Part shown: piece after piece, positions 7,660 to 14,759 of the stretch | Numbering within the stretch: position 1 is the first letter of the stretch | How the letters are laid out: every line of letters starts with the position of its first letter | Translations under genes and position numbers: made by a program | The notes under the pieces: generated by a model | What the model saw: the letters and a program-made list of their open reading frames with translations, nothing else | Told to the model about the DNA's origin: nothing | The model's database searches: none | Source: Burkholderiales bacterium | Lineage (GTDB): Bacteria > Pseudomonadota > Gammaproteobacteria > Burkholderiales > CAIKXV01 | Direction: 5' to 3' | NCBI GenBank assembly: GCA_014379045.1 | Contig: JACMMK010000266.1 | Coordinates: 1-15,106, forward strand | DNA length: 15,106 nt

Positions 7660-7687
7660 TCAAGTTTCAACGTTCCGGGTTCGTTAA
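7660..7687 (+). promoter_or_regulatory. candidate sigma-28 (FliA) promoter of the chemoreceptor gene
   Basis: TCAAGTTT (7660-7667), a 12-base spacer and TTCGTTAA (7680-7687) resemble the flagellar sigma-28 pattern (about TAAAGTTT or TCAAGTTT, 11-12 bases, GCCGATAA). Seven of eight bases match in the -35 element and five of eight in the -10. It lies about 68 bases before the chemoreceptor start, and chemoreceptor genes are typical sigma-28 targets. The remainder of the 184-base gap (7571-7754) shows nothing else convincing. Confidence 0.5.
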
Positions 7688-7742
7688 CGGGGGTGGCACC
7701 CAACCCATCGTGCCAGACTCGCTATCGCCTCGCGCCCGGAAT

Positions 7743-7747
7743 GGAGA
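7743..7747 (+). promoter_or_regulatory. Shine-Dalgarno site fixing the chemoreceptor start
   Basis: GGAGA lies seven bases before ATG 7755. This supports that start over an in-frame upstream start at 7710, which would add 15 polar residues before the first membrane segment. Confidence 0.65.
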
Positions 7748-7754
7748 ACACCCA

Positions 7755-9377
7755 ATGACCCTGCGCACCCAGGTCGCCGGCGGTTTTACCGCCCTGTTGA
7801 TTGTAGCGCTGATCGCTTGTGGCGCCTTGTACCGTTCAATCGACCAGGTCGAGAACGATGTGAAAGCGATCACCGGCAACCATTTTCCGAAAGTGCTCGC
7901 CGCCAACGAGATCATCCAGTCGGTCGCGCGGAACTACATCGCGACCGCGAACCTGGTCGGACTCGCCGACGGCAAGGCCGACCAGGCGTTCAAGGCCGAA
8001 ATGAAGGCGACGTCGGCATCGATCACCGAACGCTTCAAGACGCTGGAATCGACCGTGGCCGATGACTCTGGGAAGGCCCTGCTCGCGCAAGCGCTGACCG
8101 TGCGCAAAGCCTACACCGACAGTCGGGCGGTCGCATTGGAGATGGCGGCCAAAGGCAATGTCGAGGGTGCGCGCGCGCAGTTGCTGAACGACACCCATGG
8201 ACGTCGCATCCAGTATCAGGCCGCACTGGCGGAGCTGATCGCCCATCAGAACGAGCAGGTCGCGCGTGCCGCCACGGATGCCGCGCGCGCGCATGCCAGT
8301 GCCGCGATCGTCGCACTGTGCAGCGCGCTCGTGCTCGCACTCGCGATGACCGCACTTTGCCTGCTCCTTCTTGCGACGCTGCGTCGGCAACTCGGCGCCG
8401 ACCCGCGCGAGGCGTGCGCCTTTGCCGCGGAAATCGCTGCGGGCCGACTGAATCTGCCGCTGCCCCCGGTTCGCGGCCCGACCCATAGCGTGATGGGGTC
8501 GCTGATCGCGATGCGCGAATCGCTGGTCGGCCTGCTCGGCGAGGTCGACACCAGCGCGAAGGCGGTGCGTGATTCCGCAGAACTCGCATTGACGACCTCG
8601 ACCCATCTTGCCGCCTTGGTGTCGAAGCAATCCGATGAAACCGCGTCGATCGCCGTCAGCGTCGAGCAATTGACCGTCAGCGTCGCGCAGATCACCGGCA
8701 ATGCGAAGGTGGCTCAGTGCGCGTCGGTGGACGCGCGCGGCGCCGCCGAACAGGGCGCGGAGTCGATCAGGCTAGGCGTCGCCCGCATCGGCCGCATCGG
8801 CGACAGCGTGCGCGACGCCGAGACGGCGATGAGCGAACTCGGCACGAAGGCGCGCGACATATCCACCGTGATCCAGGTGATTCGCGACATCGCAGAGCAG
8901 ACCAATCTGCTCGCACTCAACGCGGCGATCGAGGCCGCGCGTGCTGGCGAGGCTGGGCGGGGCTTCGCCGTGGTGGCCGACGAAGTGCGCGCGCTCGCCG
9001 AGCGCACGTCCCGCTCGACGGCCGAGATCACCGCGGTGGTGGTGACGATCCAGAACGTCGCCCAGGACACGCAAACGAAGATGGCAACCGTCGTCACCCA
9101 GGTGCGCGACGAAGAAGAACATTCCGCCGAGGTCAGCGGCGCGATCGAGGGCATTTCGAGTGCGTCGGCGCGCGTATCCGCCTCGGTGACCGAAATGAGC
9201 GGTTCGCTCGACGAGCAGTCGGCCGCGTCGACCACGATCGCGCGCAAGGTCGAGGAGATCGCGCAGATGAACGAACGCAGCAATGCGGCGGCGTCGGAAC
9301 TCGAACAACTGGCGAAGGTACTGACCGACCTGTCGAGCCGCCTCGACCGCTCCAGCGGCGCGTTCGCGGTACGCTGA
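7755..9377 (+). CDS. methyl-accepting chemotaxis protein
   Basis: This 540-residue transmembrane chemoreceptor has the classic order. A first membrane helix (about 9-27) is followed by a periplasmic helical sensor region (about 28-182) resembling the four-helix-bundle type. A second membrane helix (about 183-208) leads to a HAMP-type linker starting LGADPREACAFAAEIAAG (213-230), then a long cytoplasmic coiled coil. The signalling hairpin tip is fully conserved at 380-420, including EQTNLLALNAAIEAARAGEA. The tip docks CheA and CheW, which are not encoded here. The C-terminus ends in AVR, without the tethering pentapeptide for CheR/CheB. The ligand is unknown; amino or organic acids are common for this class. 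The gene stands alone: it diverges from the J-domain gene and converges on the aldehyde dehydrogenase with a 19-base gap. Confidence 0.95.
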   Translation: MTLRTQVAGGFTALLIVALIACGALYRSIDQVENDVKAITGNHFPKVLAANEIIQSVARNYIATANLVGLADGKADQAFKAEMKATSASITERFKTLESTVADDSGKALLAQALTVRKAYTDSRAVALEMAAKGNVEGARAQLLNDTHGRRIQYQAALAELIAHQNEQVARAATDAARAHASAAIVALCSALVLALAMTALCLLLLATLRRQLGADPREACAFAAEIAAGRLNLPLPPVRGPTHSVMGSLIAMRESLVGLLGEVDTSAKAVRDSAELALTTSTHLAALVSKQSDETASIAVSVEQLTVSVAQITGNAKVAQCASVDARGAAEQGAESIRLGVARIGRIGDSVRDAETAMSELGTKARDISTVIQVIRDIAEQTNLLALNAAIEAARAGEAGRGFAVVADEVRALAERTSRSTAEITAVVVTIQNVAQDTQTKMATVVTQVRDEEEHSAEVSGAIEGISSASARVSASVTEMSGSLDEQSAASTTIARKVEEIAQMNERSNAAASELEQLAKVLTDLSSRLDRSSGAFAVR

Positions 9378-9396
9378 AAAGCTGCCGCGGGTCCGG

Positions 9397-10914
9397 TCAG
9401 CGCATCACGAACGGATTGGGCACCTCGGCCGCGGTCGAGATCCACACGCTCTTGGTCTGCAGGTATTCGCGGATCATGTCCTGACCGTTCTCGCGCCCCA
9501 GGCCGCTTCGCTTGTAGCCCCCGAACGGCGACAGGTACGACACCGCGCGATACGTGTTGACCCAGACGGTGCCCGCACGCAGCCGCGTGCTCATGTTCAG
9601 GGCGCGGCGCATGTCCTGCGTCCACACGCCGGCGGCGAGCCCGAACTGCACGTCGTTGGCGATCGCGATCGCGTGCTCGTCGTCATCGAAGGGGATCACC
9701 GCCAGCACCGGGCCGAACACCTCTTCCTGCGCGATGCGCATCGCGTTCTTCACGCCGACGAAAATCGTCGGCTCGACGAACCAGCCGCTGCCGCATTCGG
9801 GCCGCGTCGCCTTGCCCCCGCCGAGCACCGCGATCGCGCCCTCGCCCTTCGCGATGTCGATGTACTCGAGGATCTTCCGGTACTGCGCCAGGTTGGTCAC
9901 CGGACCGACCTGCGTGCCGGCATCCATCGGGTTGCCCATTTTCGCGGTGCGTGCGAACGCGACCAGCCGCTTGACGAAGTCGTCGTGGATCGAGCGCTGC
10001 ACGAGCAGCCGCGAGCCCGCGATGCAGGTCTGCCCGGTGGCGGCGAAGATGCCCGAGATCACGCCCTTCACCGCGTTGTCGATCTCCGCGTCGTCGAACA
10101 CGATATTCGGGGATTTGCCGCCGAGTTCCATGCTGACGCGCTTCAATCCCCTGGCAGCGCTCTGATAGATCAGTTGCCCGGTGCGGTCCGACCCGGTGAA
10201 TGCGATCTTCGCGACCAGCGGATGCTCGGCGAGTGGCGCGCCGACCTCCGGGCCGAAGCCGGTGACGACATTCACCACGCCCGGCGGAAAGCCCGCCGCT
10301 TCGATCAGACGCATGAACTCGAGGATCGACGCCGATGTGTACTCCGAGGGCTTGATGACCACGGTGTTGCCGGCGGCCAGTGCCGGTGCGAGCTTCCATG
10401 CACTCAGCAGCAACGGCGAATTCCACGGCACGATCGCGGCGATCACCCCCAGCGGTTCGTGCCGGGTGAAGTTGAAGGTGTCGGCCTTGTCGGTAGGAAT
10501 CACCGCGCCTTCGATCTTGTCGGCGAGCCCGCCGTAGTAGCGATACCAGTTCGCCATGTAGGCGGTCTGGGCCGCCATCTCGGCCAACAGCTTGCCGTTG
10601 TCGCGCACCTCGATCTCGGCCAGACGGCGTGATTCGGGGCCGATCAGATCGGCGAGCCTGAGCAGCAGCGCACCGCGCTGCGATGCAGTCAGACGCGGCC
10701 AGGGGCCTTCGTTGAACGCGCGGTGCGCGGCCTGCACCGCACGCTCGACATCGCGCGCGTCACCCTGCGCGACCATCGCCCACGGCTTCGCCACGAACGG
10801 GTCGAACGTCTCGTAATAACGGTCGCCCGCCGGCGCCACCGACCTGCCATCGATGTAGTGGCGATAGACTTTCAGCGTATCGGTAGCGGTGGACACCGGA
10901 TCGGCAATGGCCAC
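9397..10914 (-). CDS. NAD(P)-dependent aldehyde dehydrogenase
   Basis: This 505-residue protein is an ALDH-superfamily enzyme of normal length that oxidises an aldehyde to its acid. Visible motifs are IVPWNSPLLL (161-170, Asn165 in the oxyanion site), KPSE (188-191, cofactor), FTGSDRTG (239-246), ELGGKSPN (263-270, general base Glu263) and GQTCIAG (294-300, catalytic Cys297). EEVFGPV follows further on. It resembles the betaine-aldehyde/hydroxymuconic-semialdehyde type more than the CoA-acylating type, but substrate cannot be assigned. No ATG fits. The GTG at 10914 shares its first base with the last base of the preceding TAG stop, implying translational coupling; a second GTG at 10896 is an alternative. 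The frame stays open far upstream, but that part lies inside the ThDP beta-subunit gene and is a shadow. Context suggests its substrate is the aldehyde released by the split decarboxylase. Confidence 0.93.
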   Translation of the reverse strand: MAIADPVSTATDTLKVYRHYIDGRSVAPAGDRYYETFDPFVAKPWAMVAQGDARDVERAVQAAHRAFNEGPWPRLTASQRGALLLRLADLIGPESRRLAEIEVRDNGKLLAEMAAQTAYMANWYRYYGGLADKIEGAVIPTDKADTFNFTRHEPLGVIAAIVPWNSPLLLSAWKLAPALAAGNTVVIKPSEYTSASILEFMRLIEAAGFPPGVVNVVTGFGPEVGAPLAEHPLVAKIAFTGSDRTGQLIYQSAARGLKRVSMELGGKSPNIVFDDAEIDNAVKGVISGIFAATGQTCIAGSRLLVQRSIHDDFVKRLVAFARTAKMGNPMDAGTQVGPVTNLAQYRKILEYIDIAKGEGAIAVLGGGKATRPECGSGWFVEPTIFVGVKNAMRIAQEEVFGPVLAVIPFDDDEHAIAIANDVQFGLAAGVWTQDMRRALNMSTRLRAGTVWVNTYRAVSYLSPFGGYKRSGLGRENGQDMIREYLQTKSVWISTAAEVPNPFVMR

Positions 10915-11561
10915 TACGTCGCGCTCGGTACCATCGTCGGATGCGCGATCTCCGGCCCCAGCAGTGCATCGCGAAACCGGCTGCGGATGTACGGACCATC
11001 GCGCATCGGCAAGGTCATCGGCGGCTGCGCAGGGCTCACTTTCACGTTGACGAACACCGGGCCGGCGTTGCCGTGGATCAGCGACAGCGCCCGGCGAAAC
11101 GCCACTTCGTTCGTGACATTGGTCGCGATGGCGAAGCCGGCGCCTTTGGCCATAGCCGCAAGATCGACGCCGCGGCCGGTATGCGTGCCCTGCATCCCGG
11201 TTTCGACGTAATGCTCGTTGTCCATCACGACGATCGACAGATTCTTCGGCTTCTCGCACGCGATCGTCGCCAGGCTGCCCAGGCCCATCAGCATTTCGCC
11301 GTCGCCAGTGATGCACAGGACGCGCCGCTTCGGCTGCGCGAGTGCGAGGCCAAGCGCGACCATCGCCGCGCCACCCATGCCCGCCCAGTTGTAGAAATTG
11401 AGCGGGTTGTCGCCGACGGAGAACACGTCGTAACAGGTCGTACCGAGGCCGGTGACGACCAACGCATCGCCGCGGCGCGCGAGAATCGCCTCGACCAGTT
11501 CGCGCCGCAGCAGCTTGCGCGCGCGCACCGGATTCTTTTTCGCCGCTTTCTCAGGTGTCAT
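10914..11561 (-). CDS. ThDP-binding (beta) subunit of a split 2-oxoacid decarboxylase, ComE-like
   Basis: This 215-residue protein is a free-standing C-terminal (PP) ThDP domain, like the beta subunit of sulfopyruvate decarboxylase or the matching half of phosphonopyruvate decarboxylase. It contains the cofactor/magnesium motif starting GDG at 86-88 and ending at Asn115 in VVMDNEHY, with GEMLMGLGSLATIA (88-101) between, and YNWAGMGGAAMVALGLALA (57-75). ETGMQGTHTGRGVDLA (120-135) follows, as in that family. About 25 extra residues, rich in Pro and Arg, end the chain. A GAGGGCGG stretch upstream of ATG 11561 supports the start. It lies 37 bases after the alpha-subunit gene, and its TAG overlaps the GTG of the aldehyde dehydrogenase by one base. 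Sulfopyruvate, phosphonopyruvate or another 2-oxoacid are all possible substrates. Confidence 0.9.
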   Translation of the reverse strand: MTPEKAAKKNPVRARKLLRRELVEAILARRGDALVVTGLGTTCYDVFSVGDNPLNFYNWAGMGGAAMVALGLALAQPKRRVLCITGDGEMLMGLGSLATIACEKPKNLSIVVMDNEHYVETGMQGTHTGRGVDLAAMAKGAGFAIATNVTNEVAFRRALSLIHGNAGPVFVNVKVSPAQPPMTLPMRDGPYIRSRFRDALLGPEIAHPTMVPSAT

Positions 11562-11598
11562 CGTCGCGCCGCCCTCGCTCGTTTCTGCCCGGTCCGCA

Positions 11599-12123
11599 TC
11601 ACTTGTTCCAGGTCTTCGCGCCGATCGCGCGCTGACCGATCAGCACGGCGACCACACGGCCGGTATTGAATGCGATCCTGGCTGCGGCAGCGACAGTCTC
11701 GGCGATCTCGTCGGCGCGGTCGACGGCATACACCAGCGTGCCGACGCTCTCCAGCGCTGCGCGCGTGCCTTGTCCCATCGGCAGTTGCCAGGGATTGAAC
11801 TCGGCCCACTCGCCGCGCATCGTCACCAGCATCAACAGCGGCACCCGCATCTCGATCGGTGCGGCGAGCATGTTGATCGTGTTGCCGACGCCCGAGGATT
11901 GCAACAGCAGCACATGGCGCACGCCGCCCAGCCAGGCGCCGAGGCCCATCGCCACGCCTTCTTCCTCGGTGGTCAACGATACCGTTCGCATCGCGCGATT
12001 GCTGCGGCAGCGCTGGATCAGCCGACTGTGTCCGGCATCGGGAACATACGACACCTGGCGGATACCTGCGGCGTCCAGCTCGGTGTAGACGTCGTCCGGC
12101 CACCCCGTAATCGCTTCAGCCAT
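11599..12123 (-). CDS. PYR-domain (alpha) subunit of a split 2-oxoacid decarboxylase, ComD-like
   Basis: This 174-residue protein is a stand-alone N-terminal ThDP-enzyme domain, about the length of ComD (sulfopyruvate decarboxylase alpha). TTEEEGVAMGLGAWLGG (51-67) carries the cofactor-activating glutamate (within Glu53-55). QSSGVGNTINML (75-86) and LMLVTMRGEWAEFNPWQLPMG (from 97) match the pattern shared by sulfopyruvate and phosphonopyruvate decarboxylases. It must pair with the ThDP-binding subunit encoded next, since each half lacks the other's domain. ATG 12123 is preceded by a weak GGGA site. An out-of-frame ATG at 12141 opens only eight codons and is ignored. It is the first gene of the leftward operon and diverges from the acyl-CoA dehydrogenase. 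Confidence 0.88.
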   Translation of the reverse strand: MAEAITGWPDDVYTELDAAGIRQVSYVPDAGHSRLIQRCRSNRAMRTVSLTTEEEGVAMGLGAWLGGVRHVLLLQSSGVGNTINMLAAPIEMRVPLLMLVTMRGEWAEFNPWQLPMGQGTRAALESVGTLVYAVDRADEIAETVAAAARIAFNTGRVVAVLIGQRAIGAKTWNK

Positions 12124-12199
12124 GTCTGATCCCGTCGTTCATCGTGTGCCTTGCCCGACCCGGTCGCGGTAACAGACGACGACGCGCCCGTGGCCGCCC

Positions 12200-12212
12200 G
12201 ATCGCCTCGATC
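12200..12212. promoter_or_regulatory. inverted repeat overlapping a leftward -10, possible operator
   Basis: GATCG-CCT-CGATC is a perfect inverted repeat with 5-base arms. It overlaps the first bases of the candidate leftward -10 element at 12210-12215 and lies between the divergent operons, where a repressor site would be expected. No regulator gene is in the window, and short palindromes are frequent in GC-rich DNA. Confidence 0.3.
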
Positions 12213-12215
12213 ATA
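12210..12215 (-). promoter_or_regulatory. candidate -10 element of the decarboxylase-ALDH operon
   Basis: On the reverse strand TATGAT matches the sigma-70 -10 consensus at five of six positions, about 86 bases before the start at 12123. No good -35 is visible, so an activator may be needed if the promoter is real. Confidence 0.35.
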
Positions 12216-12247
12216 CTGTTTCGCTGTCGCCGACGGGCAGGCACGCC

Positions 12248-12253
12248 TATAAT
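12248..12253 (+). promoter_or_regulatory. candidate -10 element of the acyl-CoA dehydrogenase operon
   Basis: A perfect TATAAT stands out in otherwise GC-rich DNA, about 74 bases before the start at 12328. The expected -35 region (near 12225-12230, TGTCGC) is poor. Transcription would start near 12260, inside a short direct repeat (12255-12275). The 204-base gap 12124-12327 holds only these control elements. Confidence 0.5.
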
Positions 12254-12254
12254 T

Positions 12255-12275
12255 CGAGTCCGTTTCGAGCCGTTT
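12255..12275. repeat. tandem direct repeat in the acyl-CoA dehydrogenase leader
   Basis: CGAGTCCGTTT is followed immediately by CGAGCCGTTT, two copies differing by one inserted base, directly downstream of TATAAT. It may be a regulator half-site pair near the transcription start, or chance. Confidence 0.4.
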
Positions 12276-12327
12276 GCCCGCAGTCGCCGTCCCCGCGCGA
12301 CGATGCACGCACCGGAGCCGACTGCCG

Positions 12328-13494
12328 ATGAATGCCCCAGACCTGACCGACACCCATCAGCCGCTGCGCGAGGCGGTCCGTGATCTGTGTGCGGGATTCG
12401 ACGGCGAATACTGGCGTCGCATCGACGAAGAGCGCGGTTATCCCGAAACGTTCATCAAGGCGCTGGAAGATGCGGGTTGGCTCGGGGCACTGATTCCGGA
12501 AGAGTACGGCGGCTCCGGCGTGACGCTGACCGAGGCGTCGATCATTCTCGAAGAGATCAATCACGCGGGCGGCAATTCAGGCTACGTGCACGCGCAGATG
12601 TACACGATGGGCACGGTGCTGCGGCACGGGTCCGAGGCGCAGAAGCGGCGCTACCTGCCCGGCATCGCGAGCGGCGCGCTGCGCCTGCAGTCGTTCGGCG
12701 TCACCGAGCCATCGACGGGCACCGACACGACGAACCTGAAAACAACCGCGGTGAAGCGCGGCGACCGCTATGTCGTCAACGGCCAGAAGGTGTGGATCTC
12801 GCGCGTGCTGTATTCCGATCTGATGTTGCTGCTCGCGCGCACGACACCGAAGGACCAGGTACGCCGGAAGTCCGAAGGCCTGTCGGTGTTCATCGTCGAT
12901 CTGAAGCAGTCGATCGGCAACGGGCTCACCGTGAAGCCGATCCGCAACATGATGAACCACCAGACCAATGAACTGTTCTTCGACGATCTCGAAGTGCCGG
13001 CCGAAAATCTGATCGGCGAGGAAGGCAATGGCTTCAAGTACATCCTCGACGGCATGAACGCCGAGCGGCTGCTGATCGCCGCCGAGTGTATCGGCGATGG
13101 CCACTGGTTCATCGAGAAGGCAAGCGGATACTCGAAGGACCGCGTCGTGTTCGACCGCCCGATCGGACAGAACCAGGGTATCCAGTTCCCCATCTCACGC
13201 GCGCATGTGAATGTCGAGGCGGCCGATCTGATGCGCTTCAAGGGGTGTGCGCTGTTCGATGCCGGCCGTGCCTGCGGTGCCGAAGCGAACATGGCGAAGC
13301 TGCTTGCAGCAGACGCCTCGTGGGAGGCGGCGAACGTGTGCGTGCAGACCTTCGGCGGCTACGGCTTCGCCGCCGAATACGACATCGAGCGCAAGTTCCG
13401 CGAGACCCGTCTCTACCAGGTGGCGCCGATCTCGACCAACCTGATCCTGTCGTACATCGGCGAGCATGTGCTCGGCATGCCGCGGTCGTTCTGA
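12328..13494 (+). CDS. acyl-CoA dehydrogenase family protein
   Basis: This 388-residue FAD-dependent acyl-CoA dehydrogenase normally introduces an alpha-beta double bond into a CoA thioester, passing electrons to ETF. The N-terminal helical domain covers about 1-118, the beta domain about 119-225 (including FGVTEPSTGTDTTNLKTTA at 123-141 and VNGQKVWISR at 150-159), and the helical C-terminal domain the rest, with TFGGYGFAAEYDIERKFRE (341-359). At the usual catalytic position of medium- and short-chain enzymes (the Glu of IYEGT) it has Gln364 in LYQVAPIST. Glu246 in AERLLIA aligns with the base of isovaleryl-CoA and long-chain dehydrogenases, so activity is likely kept. ATG 12328 follows GGAG at 12313-12316 with rather long spacing; in-frame ATG 12274 is less likely. 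The CoA-transferase starts 12 bases downstream, so the two are co-transcribed. Confidence 0.94.
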   Translation: MNAPDLTDTHQPLREAVRDLCAGFDGEYWRRIDEERGYPETFIKALEDAGWLGALIPEEYGGSGVTLTEASIILEEINHAGGNSGYVHAQMYTMGTVLRHGSEAQKRRYLPGIASGALRLQSFGVTEPSTGTDTTNLKTTAVKRGDRYVVNGQKVWISRVLYSDLMLLLARTTPKDQVRRKSEGLSVFIVDLKQSIGNGLTVKPIRNMMNHQTNELFFDDLEVPAENLIGEEGNGFKYILDGMNAERLLIAAECIGDGHWFIEKASGYSKDRVVFDRPIGQNQGIQFPISRAHVNVEAADLMRFKGCALFDAGRACGAEANMAKLLAADASWEAANVCVQTFGGYGFAAEYDIERKFRETRLYQVAPISTNLILSYIGEHVLGMPRSF

Positions 13495-13506
13495 ACGGGG
13501 CGGTCG

Positions 13507-14694
13507 ATGACAGCGAAACTGCCGCTCGACGGCATCACGGTAGTGTCGGTCGAGCAGGCCGTGGCCGCGCCGTTCGCGGCGCGCCAGCTTGGCGATCTCG
13601 GCGCGCGCGTGATCAAGGTCGAGCGCCCCGACGGCGGCGACTTCGCGCGCGGCTACGACCAGGCGGTCGACGGACAGTCGGCGTACTTCGTCTGGCTGAA
13701 TCGCAACAAGGAATCGCTGAGCCTCGACCTGAAGCAGCCCGAGGCCTGCGCGATCCTGCAGGCACTGGTCGCTCGCGCCGACGTGTTCCTACAGAATCTC
13801 GCGCCCGGGGCGATCGAGCGCCTCGGCTTCGGCGCCAAGGCCCTGCGCGCACGCGATCCGCGCTTGATCGTGTGCGACATCTCCGGCTACGGTTCGACCG
13901 GACCGTATGCGCAGAAGAAGGCCTACGACCTGCTGATCCAGAGCGAGTCGGGCGTGTTGTCGGTGACCGGCACCGCCGACACCCCGTGCAAGGTCGGCAT
14001 CTCGATTGCCGACATCGCCACCGGCATGCATGCGCACTCGGCGATCCTGGCCGCGCTCTACCGGCGCGAACGCACCTGCGAGGGCGCGCATATCGAAGTG
14101 CCGATGTTCGACTGCCTGGTCGAGTGGAACAGTCACCCGGTCTACTACACCCACTACTCGGGGAAGGCACCGATGCGCAGCGGTCCCGATCATGCGACGA
14201 TCGTGCCGTACGGGAAGTTCGACTGCCGCGACGGCAAGAGCGTGATGCTCGGGCTGCAGAACGAGCGCGAATGGGTCGTGTTCTGCAACGAGGTCCTGCA
14301 GCAGCCCGACCTCGCGCGTGATCCACGTTTCGACAGCAACACGAAGCGCACCGCGTGCCGCAGCGAGATGATGCAGATCTTCGACGCAGTGTTCTCGACG
14401 CTCGATGCCGACGTGCTGATCGAGCGGCTCGATCGCGCCGGCATCGCCAACAGCCGGCTCAACACGCCCGACGAGGTCTGGGCGCACGCGCAGTTGCAGG
14501 CGCGCGCGCGCTGGCGTGACGTGGCCCACCCGGGCGGGTCGATGCGGGCGATACTGCCCCCGGCGGCGTTCGACGATTTCGAGGCAGCGATGGCACCGGT
14601 GCCTGCGCTCGCCGAGCATACCGATCGCATCCTGCGCGAACTCGGGCACAGCGCAGAATCGATCGCGACGTTGCATCGGCGACGCACCGTGTAA
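13507..14694 (+). CDS. class III (CaiB/BaiF family) CoA-transferase
   Basis: This 395-residue protein has the normal length for the formyl-CoA-transferase/CaiB family, which moves CoA between carboxylic acids. Family features include LPLDGITVVSVEQAVAAPFA (5-24), LGDLGARVIKVERPDGGDFAR (28-48), NRNKESLSLDLK (65-76) and the catalytic aspartate Asp141 in AYDLLIQSESG, which would carry the acyl anhydride intermediate. VSVEQAVAAPFA and FVWLNRNKESL recall the subset acting on dicarboxylates such as mesaconate, but the substrate cannot be fixed from sequence. The ATG follows ACGGGGCGG. It sits 12 bases behind the acyl-CoA dehydrogenase gene, so it probably makes or recycles that enzyme's thioester substrate or product. 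The MmgE/PrpD gene follows after 65 bases. Confidence 0.94.
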   Translation: MTAKLPLDGITVVSVEQAVAAPFAARQLGDLGARVIKVERPDGGDFARGYDQAVDGQSAYFVWLNRNKESLSLDLKQPEACAILQALVARADVFLQNLAPGAIERLGFGAKALRARDPRLIVCDISGYGSTGPYAQKKAYDLLIQSESGVLSVTGTADTPCKVGISIADIATGMHAHSAILAALYRRERTCEGAHIEVPMFDCLVEWNSHPVYYTHYSGKAPMRSGPDHATIVPYGKFDCRDGKSVMLGLQNEREWVVFCNEVLQQPDLARDPRFDSNTKRTACRSEMMQIFDAVFSTLDADVLIERLDRAGIANSRLNTPDEVWAHAQLQARARWRDVAHPGGSMRAILPPAAFDDFEAAMAPVPALAEHTDRILRELGHSAESIATLHRRRTV

Positions 14695-14743
14695 GCGGTC
14701 CACGCCGCATCCCACACAAGAGGCGAGCGCCCGCAGAAAGAAC

Positions 14744-14750
14744 GAGGAGG
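14744..14750 (+). promoter_or_regulatory. strong Shine-Dalgarno site of the MmgE/PrpD gene
   Basis: GAGGAGG lies nine bases before ATG 14760 and is among the strongest ribosome sites in the window. The rest of the 65-base gap (14695-14759) shows no terminator, which fits continued transcription from the CoA-transferase gene. Confidence 0.65.
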
Positions 14751-14759
14751 AACACACCG

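Noticed and set aside
9673..10632. 319-codon rightward open frame opposite the aldehyde dehydrogenase
   Set aside because: Antisense shadow of a gene with all ALDH motifs; Arg/His-rich composition and no family pattern.
10915..11316. N-terminal extension of the aldehyde dehydrogenase frame
   Set aside because: The extension lies wholly within the ThDP beta-subunit gene in another frame and has no ALDH similarity, so it is not a fusion protein.
12115..12141. Eight-codon open frame (ATG at 12141) overlapping the ComD-like start, as a leader peptide
   Set aside because: It has no ribosome site or regulatory codon run, and short frames of this size are common by chance.
13086..14321. 411-codon rightward open frame across the acyl-CoA dehydrogenase and CoA-transferase genes
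   Set aside because: It overlaps two real genes in another frame, is extremely Arg-rich and shows no domain.
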